From assembly GCA_947175195.1 (NCBI GenBank), contig CAMWLQ010000003.1:1-64000 (forward strand): 64,000 nucleotides of DNA, in the 5' to 3' direction. A program made the position numbers and the translations under genes. Under the pieces are notes generated by a model that made no database searches, was not told where the DNA came from, and saw only the letters and a program-made list of their open reading frames with translations. How positions within the stretch are numbered: position 1 is the stretch's first letter; each line of letters begins with the position of its first letter. The DNA is from an uncultured Clostridia bacterium (GTDB lineage Bacteria > Bacillota > Clostridia > Christensenellales > Pumilibacteraceae). Below are positions 1 to 11,200 of this stretch, piece after piece.

Positions 1-621
<621 letters not shown>

Positions 622-791
622 TTGTATAACCAAGAGCTTTCGCTCCGTAGCTATCTTTAAAAAAAGTACCGATTCTTTCTCAAAAACATACTGACATAAA
701 TAATTGACTTTGTATATTTTTTAAAAAGTCTAATTCGCTAAATCTATTCACTTGTTAATGTTCTTGCTGTCTTTCGTCGGACAGCTTATAC

Positions 792-820
792 ATAATATCA
801 CACCCTAAAAGGTATGTCAA
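792..820 (-). promoter_or_regulatory. rRNA operon promoter
   Basis: On the minus strand TTGACA (complement of 815-820) is followed after exactly 17 bases by TATTAT (complement of 792-797). Transcription would start near 785, leaving a leader of about 165 bases before the mature 16S end. The 622-955 stretch holds this leader, this promoter and the divergent rqcP promoter; I see no gene in it. Confidence 0.75.
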
Positions 821-936
821 GCATTTTTGACACTTTTTTCAAAAATTTTTGCAAAAAATTTTATACTGTTTTTATAGGGTATTTTATGGGTTTTTCCTTA
901 TATATTATAGCGCCGACTACCCTATCCCCAAAATGC

Positions 937-965
937 TTGCCATTTATTACCGACAATGATATACT
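937..965 (+). promoter_or_regulatory. promoter of rqcP-ispDF-ktr unit, implying a leaderless mRNA
   Basis: TTGCCA (937-942), a 17-base spacer, then TATACT (960-965). The predicted start point is about 971-973, directly at the ATG at 974 that best matches the RqcP family start. No Shine-Dalgarno sequence precedes that ATG. If the promoter is real, the first gene is translated from a leaderless transcript. Confidence 0.55.
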
Positions 966-973
966 ATACAAGT

Positions 974-1216
974 ATGCGCATTGATAAGTTTTTAAAGGTA
1001 TCACGAATAATAAAGCGGCGCACCGTAGCCGCCGACGCCTGCGACGCGGGCAAGGTTGTTGTCAACGGTCGGTCGGTCAAGCCCGCCTATACCTTAAAAA
1101 TAGGCGACGTTGTGGAGGTGCGGCTTGGTAGCCAACCTATTAAGTTCGTCGTAAAATCACTCAACGACAAGGTCGGCAAGGAGGACGCGGTTAGTTTGTA
1201 TGAAATACAACGCTGA
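974..1216 (+). CDS. rqcP: S4-domain RNA-binding protein RqcP (YabO family)
   Basis: An 80-residue protein that is almost entirely one S4 RNA-binding fold. It opens MRIDKFLKVSRIIKRRT, close to Bacillus RqcP (MRLDKFLKVSRLIKRRT), followed by a VVVNGR turn and a GDVVEV strand. In Firmicutes RqcP works with RqcH on the obstructed 50S subunit to add C-terminal alanine tails during ribosome-associated quality control. An upstream in-frame ATG exists at 956, but it would overlap the predicted -10 box and add six residues the family lacks, so 974 is preferred. The stop overlaps the start of ispDF by 17 bases, suggesting translational coupling. Confidence 0.85.
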   Translation: MRIDKFLKVSRIIKRRTVAADACDAGKVVVNGRSVKPAYTLKIGDVVEVRLGSQPIKFVVKSLNDKVGKEDAVSLYEIQR

Positions 1217-2348
1217 TAGTCCACTCAATATTGCCGCAGTTATCGTGTGCGCCGGCAAGGGCGAACGCAGCGGACTGCCGTACAACAAAATCTTGCACGT
1301 CATCGGGCGCAAAACGGTGCTGGAAAAATCTTTGGACACATTTTTGCATACGAGAGTAAGTCATATTACCGTAGTTACTTCCAATGACGACATCTCCGCC
1401 GTGCGCGATATAACTTCGGCATACGACAATGTTACGGTCACCCTCGGCGGCGACACGCGAGCACAAAGCGTTTACTTAGGATTACAAGCGTACCCGTGCG
1501 ACATTGTGCTCATTCACGACGGCGCACGTCCATACGTAACCGAGGATATTATAGAACACGCAATAGACAGCGCAATAGAATACGGCAGCGGCATTGCCGC
1601 CGTGCCGTGCGTTGATACCGTAAAACGCGTAAAAGGCGATAAAGCACACAGCCTGCCGCGGGCGGAGCTGTTCAACGCGCAAACGCCGCAAGCCTTTCGC
1701 TATTCCGAAATCACCGACGCATACAGCCGCGCAAACGGCACATTCACCGACGATGCCGAGGTGTACGAAAGCGCGGGCTATACTCCCCGCTTGGTCGAGG
1801 GCGCATACGACAACGTCAAGCTGACAACGCCTGCGGACTTTATTAATCCGAACAAATCGTGCCGCATAGGCATCGGTTTCGACCTACACAGGCTTGTCGA
1901 GGGTCGCAAGCTGATTTTGGGCGGAGTAACGCTCGATTATCACTTGGGGCTTTTGGGACACTCGGACGCCGACGTGCTTACCCACGCGATAATGGACGCG
2001 TTACTGTCTGCCGCCGATCTGCCCGACATCGGCGTGCTATTCCCCGACACGGACGACAAGTACCTCGGCATATCGTCCATTACTCTCTTAAAGCAAGTGC
2101 TTAGCGAGGTGGAGCGCAAAGGATTACGCATAGGCAATATTTCCGCCGTTATCATTGCGCAGCAGCCCAAGCTTGCACCCGTCATAGGCGATATACGGCG
2201 CAGCCTTGCCGACGCGCTCAACATAAAAGTAACGCAAATAAACGTTTCCGCGACTACGACCGAAAAGCTGGGGCTTATCGGCGAAGGCAATGCAATCGCG
2301 GCAAACGCCTCCTGTTTGCTTATGGAGAATACCGATGGAAAAAACTAA
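1200..2348 (+). CDS. ispDF: bifunctional IspD/IspF enzyme of the MEP isoprenoid pathway
   Basis: A 382-residue fusion. Residues about 12-215 are the IspD cytidylyltransferase: the nucleotide-binding stretch AGKGERSGLPYNK at 18-30 and DGARPYV at 107-113. It makes CDP-methylerythritol from MEP and CTP. Residues about 221-378 are IspF (MECDP synthase): GIGFDLH with the metal ligands D228 and H230, GHSDAD with H254, and the conserved ATTTEKLG stretch near the C-terminus. The intervening step needs IspE, which is not in the window. Fused IspDF is known in several bacterial groups but is a minority arrangement in Clostridia. It overlaps both rqcP and ktrB, so the whole plus-strand unit is tightly packed. 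Confidence 0.93.
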   Translation: MKYNADSPLNIAAVIVCAGKGERSGLPYNKILHVIGRKTVLEKSLDTFLHTRVSHITVVTSNDDISAVRDITSAYDNVTVTLGGDTRAQSVYLGLQAYPCDIVLIHDGARPYVTEDIIEHAIDSAIEYGSGIAAVPCVDTVKRVKGDKAHSLPRAELFNAQTPQAFRYSEITDAYSRANGTFTDDAEVYESAGYTPRLVEGAYDNVKLTTPADFINPNKSCRIGIGFDLHRLVEGRKLILGGVTLDYHLGLLGHSDADVLTHAIMDALLSAADLPDIGVLFPDTDDKYLGISSITLLKQVLSEVERKGLRIGNISAVIIAQQPKLAPVIGDIRRSLADALNIKVTQINVSATTTEKLGLIGEGNAIAANASCLLMENTDGKN

Positions 2349-3693
2349 AAACAAAAAACATTTCCGCATGCGCCCGATGATAATCGTGCTGCTGGGATTT
2401 TTGGTCGTCATGCTTGTGGGCGCGTTTTTCCTTGCCCTGCCAGTGTCCAACACCGACGGCAAGTGGATGCGTTTTACTCATGCCGTGTTTTGGGCAATGA
2501 ACGGCGTGTGCGGCACGGGGCTTGTCGTAACCCCTACCTCTTTGACGTTTACAGGTTTCGGTCAAGCCGTACTGCTGTTGCTTATACAGTTCGGCGGGCT
2601 GGGCTTTATGACGATGGCAACGTTTGTATTTATAATAATCCGCAAAAAAATAACGCTAAAAGATAGAGTAGCCATACAAGAGGCGCTTGGGCAGGACCAA
2701 ATGAAGGGCGTTGTTCGGCTTGTGCGCAACATTATGATTATGACGTTCGTAATCGAAATTGCGGGCGCGGCAATGCTTACACCATTCTTTTGTATTCGCA
2801 ACGGTGCTATCGGCGTGTGGCAATCTTTGTTTACGTCCGTTTCGGCGTTTTGCAACGCCGGTTTCGATATTTTTGGGCGCGTAGGCAACGAGTACGGATC
2901 GCTGTCAGACTACAACGGCAACTATGGCATAATCACAATCGTCGCGCTTATCGCCATACTTGGCTCGTTCGGATTCCCTGTAATTGACGATATACTTAAA
3001 TGCAAATTCCGCTTTAAACGGTACAGACTACATACAAAGGTAGTGCTTGTAGTTTCGCTTTCCATAATGACGTTCGGGACGTTCTACTTTTTGGCGTCCG
3101 AATTCAATTCCGCGGCAATGGCGGGAATGAACGGCGGAGAAAAGCTGCTTAACAGTATGTTCCAGTCGGTAACGGCAAGCTCCACCGCGGGCTATGCAAC
3201 AGTGGATCAAACAAAGCTCTCCCCGTCGGGAATGTTGCTGTCCGCAATCATTATGTTTATAGGCTCATCCCCCTGCAGTACAGGCGGCGGAATTAAAACA
3301 ACCACGTTCGCTGTGATCGTACTTATGAGCTGGTCGGGCTTGCGCGGCAAGGAAGATATAGAAATCGGCATGCACAGCATAAGCATAAAGAACGGATTAA
3401 AAGCCGTAGCAGTCATGTTGCTCGGCGCCGCTTTGATTTTGTGCGGCGTAGCCATAATAGGCGCAACCGACGGCATTTCCCCCGTTGGGTACATGCTGTA
3501 CGACACTGTATCGGCGTTTACAACGACGGGACTGTCAATGGGCATTGTCCCCTCGCTGTCCGACGCGGCGCTGTACGTACTGGCGGTGGTCATGTTTATA
3601 GGCAGGCTCGGACCGCTCAGCCTCGGACTGATGATTTCCAACCAAAAGAAATCGGGGCTTAAATTCCCCACTTCCAATATAATGATAGGTTAA
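2335..3693 (+). CDS. ktrB: KtrB-type potassium uptake channel subunit
   Basis: A polytopic membrane protein of 452 residues of the TrkH/KtrB/HKT superfamily. The four pore loops carry the expected filter glycines: CGTGLV, NAGFD, STAGYATVD and TTTGLSMG. KtrB forms a dimeric channel gated by a ring of KtrA subunits; the ktrA gene follows 17 bases downstream. The start at 2335 (MEKTKNKKHF) is chosen because it gives a short basic N-terminus before the first helix and a 14-base overlap with ispDF; an ATG at 2290 would add 15 residues unlike the family. Confidence 0.92.
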   Translation: MEKTKNKKHFRMRPMIIVLLGFLVVMLVGAFFLALPVSNTDGKWMRFTHAVFWAMNGVCGTGLVVTPTSLTFTGFGQAVLLLLIQFGGLGFMTMATFVFIIIRKKITLKDRVAIQEALGQDQMKGVVRLVRNIMIMTFVIEIAGAAMLTPFFCIRNGAIGVWQSLFTSVSAFCNAGFDIFGRVGNEYGSLSDYNGNYGIITIVALIAILGSFGFPVIDDILKCKFRFKRYRLHTKVVLVVSLSIMTFGTFYFLASEFNSAAMAGMNGGEKLLNSMFQSVTASSTAGYATVDQTKLSPSGMLLSAIIMFIGSSPCSTGGGIKTTTFAVIVLMSWSGLRGKEDIEIGMHSISIKNGLKAVAVMLLGAALILCGVAIIGATDGISPVGYMLYDTVSAFTTTGLSMGIVPSLSDAALYVLAVVMFIGRLGPLSLGLMISNQKKSGLKFPTSNIMIG

Positions 3694-3710
3694 AGGAGAA
3701 CAAACTTAAC

Positions 3711-4406
3711 ATGAAGAAAAATCAATACGTAGTATTCGGACTGGGACGGTTTGGCACGGCGCTCACAAAGGCGCTGTACGATTACGGCGCGGAAGTGCTT
3801 GCCGTGGACATAGACGAGGATACCGTGAACGATATTTCACCGTACTGCACTCATTCGGTTTGTACGGACGCGACCGACGCGCACAACCTTGAAAAGCTGG
3901 GCATCAACAATATGGACGTCGCTATTGTTTGCGTTGCGTCCAATATCGAGTCGAGCATATTTATCACGCTAATGTGCAAGCAAATGGGCATACCCAAGGT
4001 TATAGCCAAAGCGCGCGACGAACAGCACAAAATGGTGCTCGAACGCATAGGCGCCGACTCGGTAATCATTCCCGAAATAGCTATGGGCGAACGTTTGGCG
4101 GCTATGCTTGCCAAGCCCAACGTCGTAGAAATTATGACGCTGGCAAACAGTTTCCGCATGGTAGAAATACACACGCCCAAGCGCTGGGTGGACAAAACGC
4201 TTATCGAGCTTAACCTGCGCAACACCGAGCGTGTGAACATTGTTGTAATCAAGCGCGGCGACGAAATAATAACCTCCCCCGCTGCCGACTGCAAGCTGCT
4301 TGCCGACGACCTGCTTGTGGTTGCCGGCTCGGTCGAAGACATAAACAGGCTGAGTAGCAAAGCCACAGGCAAAGCCGTTGCCGACACTCTTACCGACAAA
4401 ATATAA
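3711..4406 (+). CDS. ktrA: KtrA regulatory subunit of the potassium channel (RCK domain)
   Basis: A 231-residue cytoplasmic protein. Residues 5-15 hold the Rossmann fingerprint G10-x-G12-x-x-G15 with an acidic pair (D33, D35) at the end of the second strand, typical of RCK_N domains that bind ATP/ADP or NAD(H). Residues about 135-220 form the RCK_C domain. The length (Bacillus KtrA is about 222) and the position directly after ktrB support KtrA rather than the double-domain TrkA. The Shine-Dalgarno AAAGGAGAA lies a suitable distance upstream. Confidence 0.92.
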   Translation: MKKNQYVVFGLGRFGTALTKALYDYGAEVLAVDIDEDTVNDISPYCTHSVCTDATDAHNLEKLGINNMDVAIVCVASNIESSIFITLMCKQMGIPKVIAKARDEQHKMVLERIGADSVIIPEIAMGERLAAMLAKPNVVEIMTLANSFRMVEIHTPKRWVDKTLIELNLRNTERVNIVVIKRGDEIITSPAADCKLLADDLLVVAGSVEDINRLSSKATGKAVADTLTDKI

Positions 4407-4410
4407 AGCT

Positions 4411-5133
4411 ATGAAACTTATTAAGCACCAACGCGTAAGCGCAAGCATATCGGACGTAGACGCAAATCTTTCGGTAATCGGCGTTTTTCAAGTAGTTCAG
4501 GACGCCGTAACCGAAACGCTTGGCAGGCTGAAAATGGACAACCCTACTATGCGCAAGCAGTATAACGCGGTATGGCTGTTTACTCGCAACCGCGCCAAGC
4601 TGTTTAACTCCATACCGTGGGGCGACGAGCAGTTTACAGTAACGGCATTTGTTTCCTCCATTACTCACGCAACACTGAGCGTGGACGTGTCGATAAAAAA
4701 TGCCGACGGCGTTTTATGCGCCTATTCGCGCGTCGAAACGTGCGCACTCGATCTGACAGCTATGCGCATACTCCGTTTGCAAACGATTGACGCTATCCAC
4801 GCCGTAACAGTAGAAAAGCCCGAAATAGACATGGCGTTTACCAAATTCGACTGCTCACCCACCGAGCAAGTTGATACGGTGCGCGTCGCCAGCACCAACA
4901 TAGATATGTCACGACACACAAATAACGTCGAATACATACGGTTTATCCTTAACACCTACACCGTTAAGGAACTGCACGACAAACCCATACGCGAGATGGA
5001 AATTCGCTATCTCAGCCAATCCTACGAAAACGACGTGCTTACCGTGTACAAGCAAAGCTGCGGCGATGACAAGGACGTGTTCCTGTTAAAATCGTCCGAT
5101 AAAGATACGGTTAAGTGCGAAATACTGTTTTAG
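4411..5133 (+). CDS. acyl-ACP thioesterase (double hot-dog)
   Basis: A 240-residue protein with the layout of bacterial and plant acyl-ACP thioesterases: an N-terminal hot-dog with Q-D-A-V-T-E-T in the first helix, then a second hot-dog containing DMSRHTNNVEYI. In plant FatB the equivalent stretch is DVNQHVNNVKYI, where Asn and His act in catalysis. Here the Asn position is Ser, so activity or substrate choice may differ. The family releases free fatty acids from ACP. The start at 4411 (MKLIKHQRVS) follows the ktrA stop by 4 bases; the ATG at 4378 lies inside ktrA. It is the last gene before a strong terminator. Confidence 0.8.
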   Translation: MKLIKHQRVSASISDVDANLSVIGVFQVVQDAVTETLGRLKMDNPTMRKQYNAVWLFTRNRAKLFNSIPWGDEQFTVTAFVSSITHATLSVDVSIKNADGVLCAYSRVETCALDLTAMRILRLQTIDAIHAVTVEKPEIDMAFTKFDCSPTEQVDTVRVASTNIDMSRHTNNVEYIRFILNTYTVKELHDKPIREMEIRYLSQSYENDVLTVYKQSCGDDKDVFLLKSSDKDTVKCEILF

Positions 5134-5159
5134 CCGAATAAACGCCGATTAAGCAAAGA

Positions 5160-5189
5160 AAAACCCTACTCTCCTTGGAGTAGGGTTTT
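5160..5189. terminator. bidirectional intrinsic terminator
   Basis: A perfect 12-bp stem, AAAACCCTACTC at 5160-5171 and its complement at 5178-5189, with loop TCCTTG. It is flanked by T-rich sequence on the plus side and an A-tract on the other. It sits between the convergent thioesterase gene and the giant surface-protein gene and can serve both. Confidence 0.92.
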
Positions 5190-5207
5190 GTTTTGGTTTA
5201 AGCTATG

Positions 5208-8200
5208 CTACATTGCCGCGTCGCTGCCGCCGTTACCGTCTATCGGGTCTTGTGCGGGCGGGAGCGCGGTAAGCTGTTGCTGCGGCGCGTCGGTGCCTGC
5301 ACCGAGCATCATCGACGGATCGGCTTGAGGCGCGGGACCGCCGGGCAAATAACCAAAGCTTTGGTAATCGGTCGGAGAAGGACCGCCGGCAAGCTTGAGC
5401 ATTTGCTCCTCGATTTCCATTTCGGATACGAGCAATGCCTCAATCTCCTCTCTTTCGCGTTTACGCTTGCGTATGACCGCGATTATTATTATAAGAACTA
5501 CCAGCAACAGTAACGCGCAACATATTATGATTATCCACATAACCATGTTCGATTCAAAGCTGGCTGCCAGTTTGACCCACAAGCTTGCCTCGGGCAGGTC
5601 TTTATTCGATGCGATAAACTTGAGCTGCACGGGCGAGCCTGTTTCGTCGGTAACCGTGACGGTTATTTCCGATTCGCCGCGCGCGACAAAGCTTATCTCA
5701 AGGTATTTATATTCGCCGTTTTCGTCCTTTACAAGCTTGGCTTTGACCAACGAGCTTACTTGCGACTTAACGTCCACAAACCTGATAGCCGTGCCTTCCG
5801 GATCGTCCGCGTCCTCAAACAACTGCCATGCCTGCAGCCTGATGGTGTTCGCCTCGTCAAGGTCGCGCAATTCGTCGACGTTGCCGTCATCGCCATGGCG
5901 CTTGAATACGATTTCCGTAAACTTGATTTGCGGCGAACGGTTGGCAACTATGTTCAAGTAGAAATACTTTTTGTAGGTGACGGATTTGTCGCTCTTGAGC
6001 GCAAAGTTGACTTCTACGCGAACGGGATCTCTCGTCACCTGATTGCCCGCCTTGATTTCCCAAAGCTGACCGCTTTCGTCGAGCTTGTTAAAGTCGGCTT
6101 TGCTCTTGTCAATTTCGTTTTGGAAACCTATGCTGACAATCTCGTAGTACTCGTACTGACTGAACACGCTCGCTTGGTCGCTGCCATCGAAATTAGTGTA
6201 ATTTTCGTCCAATGCAAGGTTGTTGGGCAAATCGGGCATGAGCGAACGTATATCCAACTGCTTTGTCTTGCTGCAAGCAAGCTCGACGTCCGTCAATCCG
6301 TCAATAACCTCGTTGGGATTGCTTATTACGTGGACCTCCAAGCAGAACGTTGTGGAAAGCGTGTCGTCCTTGACGTTGGCGTTGCCGTCGACTATCGTGA
6401 TGTCGACCGCACCGCTGCCGTAGAATCCCTCGCGCGGCTTGACAACAAACCACTGATTGTATAGATTGGTGTTGTCCTTAAAGCCGTATTCCTTACCCAT
6501 ACGCTTGCAATAATCTCTAAGGAGCGTATCATCGAGCCTGGCGGGTATCGTAACCTCAAACAGCGCGGTTGACATAACTATGTCGGTAATGCCAAAGCTG
6601 TCCGGTATGGTTGTGTATTTTTGCGAATAAACATTGGTTGCAGCGCGTGCATCCTGTCTGACTATGCGCAAGCACGTATCGGGATTAAGCGCGCTTTCGT
6701 CGTCGCCAACAACGTCGGAATCGTTTTTGTCCGCTACAAAGTCGCCGATAAAGAACAACATTCCCGCGGGCTCGCCGTTTTCCGAGCCTATCATGTACAG
6801 CGTCGTATTCTCTTTGCCGTCAAGCGTATACGGCGCGTCGTTCATAACTATTACGTTAATCTTGATGATTATGCCGTTGGTGTCTACATCGACATCTGCC
6901 GAACGGTCGATAATGCGCACATACACCGTACCGGTAAGATCGCGCTCGGTTGCAACCGCATTGAACAAAATTCCGGTTATGTGCAGGTCGTCATCACCCA
7001 CAGGCTCCGCAGTCGCCAAAGTTTTTGTGTTGTCGATATTGGGGTTGCCATTGCTGTCAAGCTCGTACCAGTCGACATTTTCCTTTTTGTCGGTAATATA
7101 CGTGTAACCGCCCTGCGACTTAGGCAACACAAACCTGTACGAGTCGGCGTCGTATGTCGCCGTATCGTTGTCCGTTAATATGTCGGCAAGATTGACCTCC
7201 AGCGCAGTATCGAAACGGAGCTGTACGTTCATTACATATTCGTCGTTGTCATCGTGCACGAAGGTGTAACCGACCTGCGTTTGCGCGTTGATTTCGGTAT
7301 ACGATTCTACCGCGCCGAGATCGCTGTTGTGAATAGTCACATACACCGTTGTGGTAACGCGCTCGCCTACGCTATCCTCACCCGTAATAATCAGCGGTAT
7401 GGTGACCGACGGCTGATAAACTCCGCCTACTACGTAATCTATACGGCGGTTAATCTTGACTTCCATTTCGCCGTTGTTGTTGATCGATATGTCGAACGCG
7501 CGCGGTCTGCCGGTTGCCGTATCGGCACGCCATTCAAGACCGGGCATTGTTCTGATTGCCTCGCTCATAACGTTTTCGTACTCGGCGTCGGTAAGTCGGT
7601 TGTTGACAATGCCGTGAACGGTTACATTGTCGCCTGCGTCGGAGTCCATAAAGAGCGCGCCGTATCTATCCTCGGGATTGAACACGGTAAACGTGCCGAC
7701 CGTTCCCTTAACGCCCTCTACCTCGTGCCGACCGTCAACAGCCTGCGGTGCGGAGTCAATTACGTTAAGCTTGAACAGCGAACCTGCGCTGAGCACTGCG
7801 TCAGTGCGCGAGAAAGCACGATCGCCTATCGGCTTGGTAACCTCGACGTACAGTATAAATTCGGAACTGTTCAGCGTGGACGCCTTGGGCGTAAACAACA
7901 CCGACGCGCCGTCCGCGGCGAACTCGAAACTCGCATAATTGAGTATGGCGTTGAGTTTGACGTTGCCCACGTTGCCGACAGGCACGGTAGTGCCGTCCGC
8001 CAATCTTCCGCCTATCATGTAGTCGGAATAATCGCCGTCGGTTTTAAGCCTGAAGGTTTTGCGCGTGCCGTTTTGATCGAGCATAGCCCTAATAGCGTCG
8101 GAGGAAAGCGCTATGACCGAGCCGTCGTCCTGCACGTCGATAAACGCGTACATCCTGACGTCGTAGTTTGCATCACCCGACACGGTGGCGTCGGGATCGA

Positions 8201-11200
8201 CTATGGGCGACAAATTGTTGTTGTCGTTGCCGACGTTGCCCGTCATATTGACAAATGCATACTTGGAGCTGTCTGTAGGCTGAGCGGGGTTATAGAACAC
8301 GTCGTAAGACTTGACGTTTATCGTATCCGAGCCCTTAAGATAATTAGTGTAAGCATTACCCGTTGCTGTTGCCGCCGTAGGATTGGTCATATCGGAATAC
8401 AGCGTGTAAATACGGATTGTTATGAGCAATGTGTTGTCGTACGCGCTGTCGCCGTAGTCGGCAATGCGGAATTGCAACTCCTCATAGCCTCTTGTCGTAT
8501 CGGGATTGTAGCCCGTTGCCGTAATGGTAAAGCTCAATCCGTCGGTGCTCGGTTTTATCTCAAAGTATTCGGTGCGGTAAACTCCGTCGACGTCGCTGAC
8601 AAGCGGTTGCTCGTTGACGACAAATTCACCGTTGCCGTACAACCGCATATTTCTTGTTTCGCTGTCGCCGTCGGGGTCGCGAGCAACGCCGTTCATCCTG
8701 ACGGTGGTCACGCGCCGCGCCGTTCTTTGTCCTACGCCCGCCACATTAAACGTGTGCGTGCCCTCCGCGGGAACGATGTACGTAGCAAACGTGCCCGTGT
8801 TGACGCTGCCGTTTGCATTATACACGCCCTCCAAACCTATGTCGGTTATCTTTACGTTCTCGTCATCGTCGGAGCAATCGAGCGCAATCGGCGGCGAGCT
8901 GACTATTGTTATGTACAGCGTGCAAGTGATTATGCCGCCCTCGCCGTCCGCAATCGTTACGGTAAACGGCTCGTTTATACATGCGGACCTTGCTATAATA
9001 CGCAAAGCCATAGTTTGCGCGGATGCGTTTGCAGCCGAGCCTTCCGGACGCAATGCGAGCATTCCCTCGGAATACACGTTGATTCTGTCGTTGGATTGAG
9101 TCCACTCGGTAAAGCGCAACCGCCACGGCGTGTCGTCGGTGGCAAGTCCGACATATCCGAGATGCACGGTGCTGCCGTCGGAGCCGCGATCAAGCGTGCT
9201 GTCGTATGTGATATGAGTGCCGCCTGCCGTTGCCGTAGTAATATCGGCAAATTTCCAAAACTCACCGTTACCGGTAGCGTTGTTGCTGCCGTCGCCGAAC
9301 GTGGTGCCGTAGCCCGCGCTGGCTTGCCTTTCGGTAATCATTGTGTAAGTATCGGAGTAGCGGTATGCCGTGGCTATTCTGGAGTCGTTAGCGCCGCTAA
9401 ACACGTCATAGTAGCTTGTTAATATCGTTATGTCGTCGCCCGCGCGCATCGTAAACGAACGGTTTACTTGCGTGACGGACGGCGTTTGGTTGGTTATGTT
9501 GATAATAAACGTGAACGGAGCGGTGTACGCGCCTGTGCCGTCATAGAACCTGAGCGTAAACTTGTACCTATCCACCGACACGCTCCGGTTGTTGTAGGTG
9601 GCTGTAGTGCGGCGGTTTACCCTGAACATGATAGTGTTGTACTGCGGCGCACCGCTACCCGTCACGTTCATATACATAACGACGTCGCGTTCGCTGTAGG
9701 CGTCCGAGTCGACGCTTACAAATCCGCCGCCGTTGTAGTAATACACCTCGCCTTCCTTTTGCACGTCGGGGTGATACTGGACTGTCTTGTACTCGTCGCG
9801 TTCAAGCGGCGAATCCAAATAGTCGCCCGTTTCGCAAACGATACCGGTGGAGTTGGTTTCGAAATACGCCTTGGTGGACAACCTGCCGACATTGTTTTGA
9901 GTGTACGTATAAATATCGGGGTCTGAAACAATATCGTAAAGGTTGATAGTAGCGGAGTTGCCAACGGCAAGATTCATGGAATATTGCCGTCCTTCACCAT
10001 TCGCCTCACCTACCAATTTAAGCGAGGGGTCGCCGTTTATTATGGTTATACGTAACTCGATTGCCACGTACGACGCGTCGTTGAAACCTAAGCCAAAGCT
10101 GTCGTAAATAAGCACTTTAAACGGATAGTAAACACGGGACGGAGTAAGCGGATCAACGCTTGTACTGTCGTACAATGCTACAAGCCCGCGCCTGGCGTAA
10201 GCCTCGGCAACAGACTCCTGACTGGTGGTATCAACCGTTTTAAGGTCGGGTACGTTGTCATTTCCGAACGCCGTTTCGTTTATAAACGTCTTGCGCACGG
10301 GCATAATGTTGAGCGTGGTGTTATTGTTGGTGAGCGATGCATTGAAATAGCTGCTGTAGCCGTCCTTGCCCGCCACGCCGTACATACCGGCGTTGGCTTG
10401 GTATGTGCCGTTTTTGTACGCTTTGTCGGAATCGTTAAGCGCCGCAATAAAAGCGGATTTGCTATCGTAGTCGTTTACGCCAAAGTAGTTTTCAACCGAT
10501 TTTTGCGCTTTGTCCGACGTAGCCAAAACATTTGCAAACGCACTGTCGTTGTCGGTCAGTTTCATTGCACGGTTGTAGCCCTCGGCACCCACCTGCCACT
10601 GCGAAAGCTGCATAAACGAATCGCTTGAGAAATACGCGTAATCGCGCTTATCCGCAGTGCCGTAGTCGTCGTCGTAATACTCGATTACATGCTCGGCGGT
10701 TGACGGATTTTGTCCTACTGCCTTGCGGCTGAGCGTATAAGCAGCCGACTCGGACGATTTCAATTCCAAATCGGTGTAGTACGTGCCCTTAACGGTGTCG
10801 TACTTAACCTTATCGGTCATGCTTTGCGCGGCATTGCTCTCATCGCCGTGGCTGTACAAGTCGAGCTTGGAGTTTTCTACGTGAATCTTAAGCTCAACCG
10901 TGCGGCGATCGACGTTGGATATCTCGCCGTTTGTGAGCGCAACGCTGGTGCCCTTGTACCGCGCAAGGTTGATGGTGAACGAAAGGCTGCGCGTGCTCGT
11001 TCTGACATTCTTTTTGGTAAACGTAAGACCGAAATTATGCTCGATAAGCTTGGTAGCCTGCTCCTCGAGGTACATAATCATTTCGTCTTCGCCAACAATG
11101 TTGTTTACGTTGGGCTCGTACTGCTCGTAGCCTATAGACGTATCTTCGGGTGTTCTGGTAACGACCGCAAGACGGTTGTTGTAGTATGCGCTGCTGTACG

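Noticed and set aside
7254-9422. 722-residue open frame on the plus strand inside the giant gene
   Set aside because: It is antisense to the giant protein; no Shine-Dalgarno or promoter, and the composition (Arg/His/Tyr/Val rich) is that of a reverse frame of Ser/Thr/Asp-rich repeats.
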